Part shown: in pieces, positions 24,530 to 36,990 of the stretch
Position numbering within the stretch: position 1 is the first letter of the stretch
How the letters are laid out: each line of letters opens with the position of its first letter
DNA from: Anopheles merus
Taxonomy: Eukaryota; Arthropoda; Insecta; Diptera; Culicidae
Direction of reading: 5' to 3'
Assembly: GCF_017562075.2 (NCBI RefSeq)
Contig: NC_054085.1
Location: 12,174,722-12,238,721, forward strand
DNA length: 64,000 nucleotides
Position numbers and translations under genes: made by a program
Notes under the pieces: model-generated
Seen by the model: the letters and a program-made list of their open reading frames with translations, nothing else
What the model was told of the DNA's origin: nothing
Databases searched by the model: none

Positions 24530-27500
24530 AGCCAAACTATTAAACTATAAATTTAATTTACCCAACACAACCTACAGTGGTGAACCACATACGTTCCCTC
24601 TGACAAGTGAACGACCAAGAACGACCAGGCAACCCTTTGATTGCGCTGCTGCTGCTGCTGCACTACGAACTGATAGAATAACGGGCAGACCTTTTGCATC
24701 CTTTGCACCTTGAACCGTTTTACACCTTTTGCACAAAATGCATCAACAAAAAAAACCCCTCCTTTCACCGGTGCTTCTCGCTTTAATCGATCGCTGCCGG
24801 TCACTTAAGCAGATCGGTCCCATCTTCATCATCATTACTATCAGCGTGTGTGTGATGTGACAAACACGAAGCGCGCGATACGGATTGCTTTCACTTTAAA
24901 GCGTTCCTCTTTCGGGGCCCCTCTTCATCATGCTCTGTCATCATTCTCCGAGAACGAAAAGGGGAACCGTTTTTCCTAAGGCAACAATATTTTCCAACGC
25001 TCATCATCCCCGATTCCTGCCGCCACCGGTTCAATGATCGATAAGTTTTCAATTAAACGGTGCACCCGAAAGACACATTCCCGGTGCGTCCCCACGGTTC
25101 GTCCCCACTGCGCCGAAGCTATCGTCAGGTTATTATTTATCAATGTTTCGTCAGCGTCAGACAAGCACTTACCAGCAGCAACGGAGCATAAAATAAACAT
25201 TTTCTCCCCCTCACCCCAACCCATCTTCGCGCAACGAGGTCAGTGCCATCAGTGTCCTTCCTTCCTCGGGGAAGTCGTCACAGGAGTGTTGGCTTTTTCG
25301 GCCAAAACCAAACGCGCTGATTACAGCTTGCACCGGAGAAAGCCCCCTGCCCGTTCGCAGAGGCTTTCACGTGGCCCGTGGTCCTTTCCCGCAGAGGTTC
25401 ACTTTGATGCGCTGATTCTGCGCAAAGGACGATCGTGCGATCGCTTTCAAAAATGGGGCGGAGGGGAGGAGGGCAGCCGCACTTGATTGAGATACGTTCC
25501 AGCGCGTCCAGCGCGCCTCCGATGGTTGATTATGCTCGATGATCGATGTCCACACAACACGCGGCGACGGTCATGCCGTGTCATGTGAGTGTGAGGATGT
25601 TACCGTGCCGAAAAGAAAGTCTGCAGAGGCTTTGCCGGGCTGCTGCTGCTGCTGCTACGACTGGACAGAGATTATGCATAAAAGGTGGTAAATTAGCGTC
25701 CAACACGCCCGTCGGCCATTTATTATACACAAGCAATCCTTCACAAGCTGATGAAAAATTGGAAAAAGCTACATGCCCGGAAAACAAATTCCAGTCAGGC
25801 AAGGGCTGTCCTTTTTTTTGTTAAATAAATCCAAACATTCCATCTGTGTGACAGTTTTTGTTTTTTGAAAAATTAAAACGTACAAAGAACAACAGAAAAA
25901 AATCCCTCCCTTAGAGGGAAAACAACCAAAAGCTATCAAAAAATAAACCCAAAAATTTAAAGCGCAACACATTCTCCGTGTCGCAATGACAATCACGGTG
26001 CGTACATTATCTCGCTCTCTCTCTCTCTCTCTCTCGCTGTCTCTCCGGCCGTCCCTTTTAATGATGAAATGATCGAGCCCCGTTAACCGGGAGCCCGTTC
26101 GACGAGTTTCCCGAAAATCGATCACCCGGCTCCCCCGGCCCGGCCTGTTTGTGGCGAGTTCGGGGAGGCAGGAATCGGGAAAGGACGACCACGACGTCGA
26201 CGAGATTGAGTGCATTCCCGAATTAATGACAATATAAGCATGGTAATTGTTGCCAGTGGTTTCATGGCCCGGTCAGCCTTTTTTTCCGCCCCGATGAAAG
26301 TTTGACATTGCACTGCAGCGGGCTTTGGCGTTTTTACGTGTCCTTGTGCGTGCAACGGCTTTCTTGAGGGCCGTCGGGGCAACCACCTCCTGCTGCACGG
26401 ATTGCAGCACTAGCAGCAGCAAGTACGATCAAGAATGTGTAGCATAACATAAATTATGTGTACGCTGAAGCACTTTTTTTGTTGCGCGCTGCTTTGGTTG
26501 TCCTTTCTTCCTGAATATCTTTTGATTGGTTTTCGATGCAAATTAAGCATTTACTACCATTTTCCCACCGCACTCTGTCTCGTTCGCTGTGTCCTAGGTT
26601 GGGATGGTTTTGGGACAAGTCTTTATGGTATTCCGAACGTATAAAAGTCGGATGGAAGCTGCCAAGGATTCTGATCGCTCACTGTACGCGCTCTCTTTCT
26701 CTCCGGGAGGGGGGGTTGCGCTCTTCCCCGAACGTGTGCGCAGACAAGCGACGAATCTTAAGAAAAGGACCGGTTTTTTACGCCTCAAAACCGTACAGCA
26801 TGGCCTACTAACACTTAAAACTTTGGCGTCTGTGTGGTGGTGACTAAAAATACCCTACAATTAGTTACTGTTATGACAATGTTGGCAGGAGTGCCTGTGA
26901 CTCCTAACGGAACACAGGAGGGCGCATTGGTACGTGATTTAAATACACCCTCCGCCCTGTACTTGCCCTCGTTCTCTGTGTGTGTATGTGTGTGTGTGTG
27001 TGTGTGTGCTCGGTTCCTTGAATGGCCTAATTTATGGTTATCACGCGTACGCACCAAAAAAGCAACAAGCACGAAAGCACTTCTGTGGTGCTCGGGAAAA
27101 ATTGAAGATCACACAGAGCTGCACAAGAAGCTGCCAGCAGGCCCCACCCTAAAGCAGGCGGCACGGGGCACACGGCACCGGTCAAAGAACAATTTAATGT
27201 AAGTCTCGGGATGTTGCGCCCCGTTGTGTACGTCCAAAATGGGGGGAAGAATGAATCGAAACGACACGGCAGCTCTAGTCACCGTACCGAACCCGGCGTT
27301 CTTGCACCGGGCGCTGCTGCTGCTGCTGGTCGGGTCACCCTTTTGTTAATATCATTTAATGAATATTAATGTTGCATTATGACATACGCTGCGTTCGGTT
27401 GGTCCAGCTCCGATTCTGTGGCTAGGAGGGAAATGGGGGAATGGGGAGCAAGCTATTGAAATGGTCCGGACAGTCTCGGCAAAATGATAATAATGAGATG

Positions 27501-27990
27501 AAATTGATATTAATTTGTGTTTTGAAACATAGAATGTTTGATTTATCATGGCAACGAAGGGAAAGGAGCGGATTGCTTTGCCCTGGGCGGCCAGAGTGAT
27601 GCTGGGGCGGCCTGCCGTACGCCGTCGACGTGTACGCCATTGTGTGGGTCAATATGGGAGCATGGCGGGCGTGCTGTGTGGGCCGCGCTAGTCATCGTAT
27701 GACTAAAAGTCAAATGACTCGTGCGAAAGAGGTGCTGATCGGAGCGCTCGGGAAGCTTCTTGCTTTCGACAACCGGGGTTGTAAGGCTAGAAGTTTTGCT
27801 TGCCAGAGAACTTTTGCTTTTTGGTTTCTGTTTCCGTGTGTGGTTGTGATAGTGGGCTTTTTCCATTTTGCTGCTGATTGAAACAGCACATTGTTACGCA
27901 ATGGGAAGGAGATTTTTCATTCTCTAAATAGCGTATGACTCACAGGCAAAGGAAAGGAGTATGAGTCAAGGTATATCGTACGGTGAACTT
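24530..27990. other. Large GC-richer non-coding block
   Basis: It contains CTG runs (near 24648, 25641, 27311), a (CT)n tract at about 26012-26036 and a (GT)n tract at 26976-27008. Many overlapping open frames carry no recognisable domain. No mobile element was found here. Confidence 0.5.
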
Positions 27991-29100
27991 TTTTGCTTTT
28001 TATTTGTATAATGTGTATTTTAATGCTTTCCGATATTTTGAATGAGATTAAAACAGTTTGTTATGATTGCAGAGAAAAAAATGATATCTTTGAATCCGTT
28101 CGTAGCGACGGCGTTCGTCCTGATACTTATTTTACCTCATATTTTTAACGTACTAGATAGTTGCTATAGTTTTTTACCACGGCGTTGTAGGACCGGGCAC
28201 ATGAAATGTTTTACCGTCCCTAGGATTCCAAATGAGCGCCGTACATTCCCGCTACGGATGAGATAATCGCTTTTGATCTGGTTCGAAGGACCAGAAACCT
28301 TCGTAGCAGCAAACAATAAATATAGAATATCGGTTAGTGTTGTGAGGAGACATTTAAAGAGATAAAAAACACATTTTCATTATTAATTGCGAAGATTGTT
28401 TTACGTTCCTGCACTTGTATCGCTTTCCCGTCCGATTCCAAGGACCAAAACCAAAATATTTTTTTATCTATTGAGCTCTTGAAGAAATATGAGAAAGTTA
28501 TATTCTTTATTATATCCTTTACAAGAATTCTCCTTAATTATATTTTTGCAATCATTCCTTAATTTCGACAAGATCACTATTCTATAAGAAACACATTCTT
28601 ATCCGGTTCGAAGGACCAAACTTTTGCCACATCACGATTGTATTTTTAGTTTATTTAACATACTTAATCATGTCTCATATGGGGTTTTCAGAAAAAAATA
28701 AATAAAATAAAACAAACAATTAAATTAAATAAATGTACAATTAAAGCCCCAAAATAATCAGTAATTAACATGTATTATTACATTCAAGTCATTCAGCTAA
28801 ACTCATCATTTGAAAAAGCTCATTAAGAAGATTATGCTGCGTGTTAATCTATATTACTCATTTCTGCAGGTGGCAAACATAAAAATAAAACACCAAATGC
28901 CTTCATCTCGAAAATCATAACCCAATTCTATCAATATCATTCCGTCACCGAAAGCACCGTGCTTCCAATTTCCGAACGATTAATATCATCAGGCTTAAAA
29001 CAATGTGTGGAAAGAGCACTGAATAAAAAAAGGAATTGAGAGGTAAGAGTGGGAGAGAGAAAAAAAAAACACATACTACCTCGCCACGAAAAAAACCCAA
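27991..29100. other. AT-rich stretch with a recurring TTCGAAGGACCA-type motif
   Basis: Three related 15-mers, TGGTTCGAAGGACCA (near 28279), CCGATTCCAAGGACCA (near 28432) and CCGGTTCGAAGGACCA (near 28604), are spaced about 155-170 bp apart. A weaker relative lies near 28218. They may mark a decayed tandem repeat. Otherwise nothing is recognised. Confidence 0.4.
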
Positions 29101-30110
29101 ACGCCAGTTTCGAGATAAAAACAAAAGATTTCAACGACGGTGAAGCGACGAAGACGACGACCCTGTTGTTGCCGAGAGAGAGAGATCGCGCGCGCGCACG
29201 CCCGTAGCCTTCGCAATCACCGGCGGTACAAAATCACGGAGGCAAATCAGCTGCTCCTTTGCGTAGCGGCCGGGCACCGGGCGGCTTCTCTTCCCGACGA
29301 CCACGTATCGCCAGAAGGCCCCGGCGCACACGCCGCACTCATTTGCGCAGTGTGCGTGCGAACGAGAAGCCCCGATTATGATGATGCCGCGGTTGTGCGC
29401 TGATGATAGGGACCGGCAGCAGAAGCAGTGTGGCTGATCGCGCGAGACCGCCAAGGACCTTCTCCAGCCCATCCACTCGCCCGCCTCGGAAACACACGGA
29501 GACAGGGCAGGTGTATCCATAAATCGACCACAGCCGGCTACTCGGGCTACCCGTCGTCGACTGCCTCTGCTTCTGCCACGTTCCGCCGCTAAAAGATGCC
29601 GAAAACGCATACCAAGCAATACATACGCACGCATACGATACGGTCACCACACGGGTTTTTCTTCGCCGGCCACCCCGGGTACGATAAAGATGTCGACAGA
29701 GAGAACGGGGAGGCACGGCAAACGAAGAGACCCATATAAACGGTTTCAATAACCGACTCGATCAAAAAGGCAACGGCCACAGTAGTCGAGGCGGCAGCAG
29801 AAGCACCAGCAGCAGCCGCTAAAAAAAAGTTCCCTCAACCATCAAGATAGGGTACGAGGGTACCAAAACAATCCAACCGGCAAACTGTTCGTTCGGGTGC
29901 ACAACACACACACACACACACACCGCATTGCGAAAGAAAAGGTAAATCAGTTTGCAGCGTCTTGATTTTTCGCTGCTGCATTCATGCGCAAGACAGTTTG
30001 AATCGCACACCAAACGCACTACCGATAGCCGTACTGATTGCAAGTCATGCCTTGATTGGAAAAGCACCAGATTTAAAGGAAGTGAGCTCCTGTTTCGCTT
30101 TGCGTAGGTG
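29101..30110. other. GC-rich, CpG-dense non-coding block
   Basis: It starts with a (CGA)n-like and CG-alternating stretch (29140-29215) and ends after a (CA)n tract (29905-29923). It could be a promoter or untranslated exon, but I found no supporting splice or core-promoter set. Confidence 0.4.
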
Positions 30111-30249
30111 AAAAGGCCTTTTTCGGATGGCTAAACGACGAATTCTACAAAGTAAACCATTTGCAACCAACACAACAAATTGAAGAACACAAGCGATTTA
30201 CACGTTTATACCATGTTACGATGTGTTTAACCTGCTTTATCGAGCAGTT

Positions 30250-31020
30250 AATTTATGCTTAATTTATCGAGCAGTTTTTGCAATTTTTAAGTTCAAATTG
30301 TATATTAAAGCTTAGAAAAGCATTGAATGCCAAAACCGTTATAGCAAAATAAATAAATTGAATGTTACCTTTTAGATAAAAAATAAAGAATTTCCAAACT
30401 AAATCCAAACAGAGAAAAAAGGAAAAGAAGCATCAAAGAAGAAATTAAAACCTAGGAAAAATAATTAGGAAAAAAAACTATTCAAATAAGTAAATGGAAT
30501 AATTACTGAAGTAAGATAAAGAAAACCCTGATCAACAAAAGCTAAACTTAAGTGTTAGATACATGTAATAAAATATTGAATAAGGTAAAAAGAACCAAAA
30601 TAATGAGTAAATATTAAATATTAAATTATAATAATCAAACTACTGAACACTAAAACTTTTCCTTTTGTATTTAAAAGAGAATAATAAAATCAACTATAAT
30701 TATAACAAGATACAATAATGAAACCAAACATTACAACAAAAAAAAGCAAATTAAACAAAAGGACAATAATAAAATCAACCATAATTATAACAAGATAAAT
30801 AGCTTTCAACAATTAAACAACTGATCAACAGAAGCTAAAATAAAGTTATAAAAATTAAAATATTGAAAAAGTTAAAAAGAATCAAATTAATAATTAAATT
30901 GTAATACTAAAACCAAACATTAAAATAAAATAAAGAAGCAGAATTAACAAATTAACCATAATTATAACAAGATAAGTAGCCTTCAGCAATGAAACAAACA
31001 AGCATTCAAATGGAAGGAAT
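30250..31020. other. Strongly A-rich, strand-asymmetric tract
   Basis: The plus strand is dominated by A with short AAAATAA and GATAA words and carries far fewer T. There is no coding potential. Short phrases such as TAATTATAACAAGATAA recur three times (near 30695, 30780 and 30957), suggesting an old tandem duplication with a period of about 85-180 bp. Confidence 0.5.
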
Positions 31021-31290
31021 AGCAATATTTAGTACAATTATTTAATTTTTCGTTCAACCAATAAGCAGGGAATGGAAAAAGCTATCCATTAAACAGCAAA
31101 TTGTTTCAATTTATAGTTTTTATATCCAAGTTCAATTACACTGTCTGCTCCCGTAACACTTTGTTACAAATATCAAGTGCAAATCTACAAAAAAATGCAC
31201 CGCCTTATTTTTCCTACCCCTTCAAAACTCCTTTCATCATTTTTTTTTAACTCACCTAGAACGTGCAATGAAAAACTACACCTCTAATTA

Positions 31291-32820
31291 TTATTTACAC
31301 CAATCATGCTGCTTCATCTAACGGGACTGGCCGCCTCAACTACAACAACAAAAAATGCCAAAAGCTGATCATCGTAAATGAAGGGAAACATAATAATTAG
31401 ACGAATCCTGACGATTGCCGTGCGCACAGTGCCGCCTGGCAACAGTGCGTACGGCCCCCAAAAACGGTACTTAGCATATGGTTTGCTTATTTTCCCTTTT
31501 GTTTCAGAAATCCGGCCTCTCCGGCCATCCATGCTGCCCGGTCTGAACATATTGGTAGGTGTTTCGGAAATTTGCCAGGCTTCCGGGCGATGCAATGTTG
31601 CGTATTTATATCCGATTTTGCTACCAGCCGATCGGTTTGAGGAATGCATGTTTTGGGGATGTGCAGTCGAGCAGGAAAAAAACGGGCATAAAAAACCCGG
31701 ACCAGTGTCCTGATGGCTTCAAGAAGTCCCCTGATTCGTTTCACAGCGACAAAAAGCCACGAGGAGTCTTCAGGATTCAACTGAACACTGCTGGGATGCA
31801 CTTCGATTTTAGTTTTAGCTTCGCTCAGGTCAGCAGGTGAATTTCCGAACCCGCTTCTTACACCGAACGGGGCCCGGCGGCATCGCCGTGGAGAAATAAA
31901 TGTCTACCGACTGGCTGGTGATTCGAGATTCGAGGGTGCCCAGGGGTCGTGTTTCCCAGTTTGCTTTTCACTCTCTTGTTCGCTTACGCTGCACCGTAGC
32001 CGAGCCGTTTGCTCTCACTCTCGGGTGGAGGTCAATTTACTTCCTCTACAAACCCTACGTAAGGTAAGGTTAATGTATCGTTATCGTTTTGAACGTATGA
32101 CTGTGTGTGTGTGTATATTTTCTACCTGTATCTGGACGAATGAAAGAAAGAAGAAAAAACACACCCTTCGGAAGCTTCAATGTCCTGGCGTCCACATAGA
32201 AACCCCTGAAGAACGCTGACCCTCATGGGGAGAAATGCGTCCGTTTTGATGCAATCGAGGACCTCGCTCTCGCTCTCGATCGGCACTCTAATACCCGGGG
32301 AAGGATATAAATTAAGGATTTGATACTGATACGAATCAGGTGAATTTTCAAACGAAAATCGTGCCTCGCAAGCGAACAAACGGACAAACGTAACAGCGCT
32401 TCCTTTGTGTTGTTTGCGTGGTAAATAAAACAGCGGTTCCTTTACACTGAGAAGCCGACTGAGACGATAGATGGTAGAGAAAGAACAATGTGCTTTCCAC
32501 GTGTGAACGGGAATGTTACAATGAAAACGAAAAATGTTCACGATAGTGTGGACGGGAGAAAGGATTCGCTTTTTATTGAGTGAAAATGATAGATTTAGCC
32601 ATAAGTTCCCTGCAATCGAAATGAAAGGATTTGGGAATGCTGAACAACCTGTGTCTAAATTGAGTGCTGGGGTTGAGTTAATAGAGAAATAGAAAAAAGG
32701 ATCGCCAAGCATCACAAAGACATACGCTGAGCAGCATTTTCCCACAATTTTTTTACTCAGAAGGTACGGTCCAAAAACGGCCGTGTTGCTTATATTTTTT
32801 CCCATAATTGAGAATCTTAC
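31291..32820. other. GC-richer non-coding block
   Basis: It includes a 227-codon minus-strand open frame (32805-32122) with no recognisable domain, which I regard as chance. No splice-consistent exon or RNA gene was identified. Confidence 0.45.
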
Positions 32821-33055
32821 TTTTTTACAGTGTATCTCGAAATAAACAATAGTTAAAAGGTTTTGAAGCTTTTGGGCAGGTTTAATCTTTTTTACCAGAT
32901 TTTCAACTGAAATCTGAAACTATCACACTCACTTTCTCGAGATAGTACATGACATGAAAGTATTTGCCATAAAATATCAACAAACAGTTTATTTTATTTT
33001 ACTGTAAATTTGTAGTATTGCCAACAGATTTTATCAGTCTTTTTCACGTGAGTAT

Positions 33056-33259
33056 CTTCTTCTTCTTGTTTGGCTCAACAACCGATGCCGGTCAAGGCCT
33101 GCCAACCCACTCGTGGGGTTGGCTTTCAGTGACTTATTGATGTCCCCCCATAGCAGGATAGTCAGTCCTACGTATGGCGGCACGGTCTATTCGGGGCTTG
33201 AACCCATGACGGGCATGTTGTTAAGGAGTACGAGTTGACGACTGTACCATGAGACCGGC
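33056..33259 (-). mobile_element. tRNA-derived SINE (type 1 tail)
   Basis: Same family and orientation as the copy at 34.3 kb: GCCGGTCTCATGGTACAG head, GGGTTCAAGCCCC B-box, and a tail ending in GAA repeats. A perfect 12-bp duplication TCACGTGAGTAT flanks it (33044-33055 and 33260-33271). The two copies lie about 1 kb apart but have different duplications, so they are independent insertions and not a local duplication. Confidence 0.93.
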
Positions 33260-33591
33260 TCACGTGAGTATAATGTTCACTATTTTATGACTTATTTAAT
33301 AGTCAGAAAATTCCATTAGTATATGATAAAGTGACACGTGCTTTGGGTTGGATGATAACGAGACTGTAGGCTTCAAATATCAGAATAAAACAAGGAGTAA
33401 AAAGCTAAGGGGCTTACTTAAAACATATTTAAAAATATTAATTAAAGTTACTTAAAATCATTCGTAACTGATCTTTTATTTCTCAGCTGATCTCTTTCTT
33501 CATCATCACCTTTGAATTTAAGATTGTATTGTTGCTTCAGAAAACCGCAAAAGTGTACTAACTCAACTAATCTTTTGTGAAATAGTACTTT

Positions 33592-33617
33592 TTATAGCAT
33601 TCCAAGGAATGCTATAA
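33592..33617. repeat. 26-bp near-perfect palindrome
   Basis: The arms TTATAGCATTCC and GGAATGCTATAA are perfect inverted repeats around a 2-nt AA centre. It lies about 35 bp left of a pogo-like terminal sequence, in a trough dense with mobile elements. Confidence 0.75.
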
Positions 33618-33647
33618 GGCACTTATTATTATAGTACACGTATAAAT

Positions 33648-33715
33648 ACAGTTTGCTCTCAAGTTACGCGGTTCTCGAGTTACGAGGATTCGGGAATATG
33701 CGGTTTTCTAAATTG
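33648..33715 (+). mobile_element. Possible pogo/Tigger-like terminal remnant
   Basis: After TA comes CAGTTTGCTCTCAAGTTACG, then CGGTTCTCGAGTTACGAGG. The tandem CTCNAGTTACG motifs resemble the terminal inverted repeats of pogo/Tigger-type DNA transposons. No matching right end was found, so it is a fragment at most. Confidence 0.35.
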
Positions 33716-33909
33716 ACCAGTGTGTGAGTCAAATCAGTACAATATGCTCTAAGAATTGACAAATGGACAATGATTTGCTTTTTTTATAAAACTTTCAAGA
33801 CGCTTTAGTGTCAGAAATATCGAAATATTCATACTAAATTAATATATACCAGTTACATACTTATTAAGTGTTTAAAAGTACTAAATTTATTTAAAACACC
33901 AATTAAATA

Positions 33910-34497
33910 GAAAAGTGGCAACAATACTGGAGTGAAGATGATCTTAGTCGCCATTGTCATTCCATATTACCGAATATTAATATACACTCGTGGTTTAGAG
34001 CCTTGAAGGCTGGACGTTCTTTTATCAGGGCTATGTCAAGGCTGATTTCAAATCACTATGGGTTAAACGCTCATCTCCAGCGCATCGGCTTGTCTAAGAC
34101 AAAAGAGTGTCCGTGTGGTATAGGACACCATGACATTGACCACTTACTGTGGTCGTGTCAAACATACGAAAACACTAGGTATCAACTCCTTCCATCAGTG
34201 AAAACTCTAAAAAAGACACAATTCTTCCCAGTTTGAGACCTATTAGCTATGTTCTTCTTCTTCTTCTTCTTCTTCTTCGTTGGCTCAACAACCGATGCCG
34301 GTCAAGGCCTGCCTACACACTTGTGGGGTTGGCTTTCAGTGACTTATTGATTTCCCCCCATAGCAGGATAGTCAGTCCTACGTATGGCGGCACGGTCTAT
34401 TTGGGGCTTGAACCCATGACGGGCATGTTGTTAAGTCGTACGAGATGACGACTGTACCATGAGACCGACCATTAGCTATGTTAGATATATGAAATTC
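33910..34497 (+). pseudogene. Non-LTR retrotransposon 3' coding fragment interrupted by a SINE
   Basis: From 33910 one open frame encodes EKWQQYWSEDDLSRH, SRLISNHYGLNAHLQRIGLS, then a Cys-His cluster CPCGIGHHDIDHLLWSC, as at the C-terminus of many insect non-LTR elements. After KTQFFPV a one-base shift restores SLRPISYV. Removing the SINE (34254-34470) and one copy of its duplication lets that frame run on to RYMKF and a stop. The 5' part is missing. The element was therefore resident before the SINE arrived. Confidence 0.75.
34254..34470 (-). mobile_element. tRNA-derived SINE (type 1 tail) inside a retrotransposon
   Basis: On the minus strand it starts GGTCGGTCTCATGGTACAG, has a Pol III B-box-like GGGTTCAAGCCCC, and ends in (GAA)n. 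It is flanked by a perfect 12-bp duplication ATTAGCTATGTT (34242-34253 and 34471-34482). The body is nearly identical to the copies at 24 and 33 kb. I recognise it as a SINE200-like Anopheles repeat, from recall. The perfect duplication suggests a fairly young insertion. Confidence 0.93.
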
Positions 34498-35090
34498 TAA
34501 AGGGAAATTAATATAACGGTAACGGAAATGAATATGAAATTCTAGTTACGTAGATACTTTGGGATCACTTAAACGGCGTACCTTGGAGGCGTCTCTATTA
34601 TAAATATTCATTCCTATAAAGATGATGGCACCAATCTACTCCAATCGTTGAAACGTAAAGTCAATAACAAAACAAAAGGTGAGACTTTCCACATCTAAAA
34701 GTCTTATCAATCGAGCATGGATGGCATACCGTTGTCGTTTTCTTTGAAGAGTCTCAATCACTAGCCAGGCACGATATTAAACATACAAAGATCACAGTAG
34801 ATCAAAGTAATAAGTTCATCTCACTCTTTTTTAAGCAGGACTCCAACCAGTCGTTGAATTGAATTATTTTGTTTTACTATTTTAGTATTTTCACCTAAGA
34901 AATTGTCTGTTTTCTGAGAAAAAACCACTAAAAGTACAATAAAATGGTGCATGTTACTGGGTAATAAATATTTCTTTTTGAATATACTAGCCTAAATTTA
35001 TTGTAATCATATCGCTACAAAAGCTTTGCAAGTCTTATTCCCAAACCCATTACACAAAACCAAACGTTTCATTTGAAAAATCCCTTGTTC
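34498..35090. other. AT-rich stretch, nothing recognised
   Basis: No gene or element end was identified after the interrupted non-LTR fragment. Confidence 0.45.
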
Positions 35091-36990
35091 CCCTTTTCTT
35101 TTCTTTTTAACCGAAATAAATTAGCCTTGAAAACAAATAAAACTGATGGTGGTCTGCTTGTTGCATGACAAATATTGCCCCATTTGTCAGGGTGTCCTTC
35201 TTTACACAGGGCCCTATCCTTTTGCATCCTTTTGCGGTCACCGGCCACCATGACCATCATCATCAGCATCGTCCTCCTGCCAGGAGAGAACCTGAACCCT
35301 CATAGCCCGTGTTCTAACCGTCAAAAAGGCAAGTTCAAGTTCAGACGGCGAAGAGTGTGTGCATCTTGCCGGTTGCGCTGGTGGTGCTGGAAGATGCTGG
35401 TATCATTGCCCGACCAATTCTGATGGTGTGACGTCTCCCCACAGTGTCTCCCCCAGCGCTGTCCTTCAACTTCCCTCCCCAAGGGCTGCGGAGAAAAGAA
35501 AGTGAAAAGCTGCGGCTTTGTTATGGTTCGTTGTAGCGCTCGTTATCATGCAGCGCCCGTTCTTCCGATCCCTCCCAACCGAGCTTCGCTTCCGGAAGCT
35601 TTAACCAAAAAAAAACTGTATGCACATCAACAACGGAAGATGAAGGTGCAACGTTTTTTTTCTCTCTCTTCTTACGAGAGTGATGGGTGCAAGGATTCTC
35701 CAATCCATCGGGCTGCTGCTGTTGCTGCTGGTACCACGTTTACGGTCAAATCGTTTTGCAGCCTGCGACCGACAGGTGTGCGTGGTGTTCGCGCGCGTCA
35801 TCTTGTAACGCGCAACGGACAAAGTGAGTGTGAGCGAGCGTGAAGCGAGACAGGGACAACCCGGGCGCCCAGCTGGAAACGCGGCCGCTTTGCTGGGTGC
35901 GGCGCAAACGGCGGGGAACGAGAAGGAGCGCACACGAGGACGAAGGCTCCCCCCGAAAGGAATCCCGAAGACTTGCATTGCTTGCGCCGAGGGAGCGACA
36001 TCAGCGACGCTCGGATTCGGCCGAAAGAGAAGGAAAGAAACAACAAACCATCCGCAGGAGAAGGAGGAGGAAAAAAGGCCCCTAAAGCAATGGTAGAAGG
36101 ACAAAAACACCTCTCGCCGGACGCGACGAGGGGCAGCTTAAATTAATGATTTTAATAATATTCACGATCGAAGCGAACGAAGAACGAGAAGCGACGGGTG
36201 CCCCTGCTCGGCTCACGGCGAAAGAGGAAAGAGAAGAAGGAATGGAAGAGAGAGAAAGAGAAGAAAAAAAACTCTACGAAACAGATGAAGACAACCGCTG
36301 ACACATGGCGCACCGTCCGGATGGCACGAGCTGAACATCAGTCATCGGTTTAGTTTCACCCCGCTTGGTTCGCCGAGGCCGTCGTAAGTGATATTCGAAG
36401 TTTTGTGAAGAAGCAGGGGGGGTAATGCACGGAATGGAGGGAAGCGAGGGAAATAAAACAAAAGCTGAAACAGGCAAAGGAAGGAAGGAAGCAAAGCCTA
36501 CTCTGCTCACGAAAATGCGCGATATGTACCATATTCCGGTGATTGAGCACGGGGCGCACTAGGGGCGGAAAAAGGCCCCGAAAATTACTTTCCGGCGAAG
36601 GAGGCGACGATTCGGGAAAGTGCGCCCGGGCGATCATCGTATGGAAAGTCAGATGCAGATGGTACACGTGTGTGCGCGCGCGCGCTCGCGGATGCAGACC
36701 AATGTGGAGATGGGGATAATTTATGAGCTGGCTGGGCCTGACGAACCTTTTCCCTGGCCGATTGTTTAGCCATGCCAACAGATTAAAGCTCTGCTTTGGG
36801 ACGGGCAGGTTGCATTGAAGCAAGGGCTAGCGCAAGGGGACTTTCTTTCAGAGCAGCAAACCGGCTGCAACTGATACCGTGGGCTTTTGGTGACAGTAAG
36901 AGGCTTCTAGTAGCTTGAAGGACATGAGTGTATTAATGAGCAGCTCGGTATATAAATCAGTGAGAAACGGGGTTTAAAACCTGCCATAGA
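35091..36990. other. GC-rich, CpG-dense non-coding block
   Basis: Around 35790-36300 the plus strand is CpG-dense and then purine-rich (AGAAAGAGAAGAAAA), reminiscent of an untranslated leader. A donor-like AAA|GTGAGTGTG occurs near 35821. A (CG)n stretch lies near 36674. No protein domain is recognised in any frame. Confidence 0.4.

Noticed and set aside
32122..32805. 227-codon open frame, minus strand
   Set aside because: Protein resembles no family I know, has no ordered domain pattern, and lies in a GC-richer block with frames on both strands.
32826..32945. Possible miniature element with ends like ACAGTGTATCTCGAAA and CTTTCTCGAGATAGTAC
   Set aside because: The ends match only loosely and no target-site duplication is visible.
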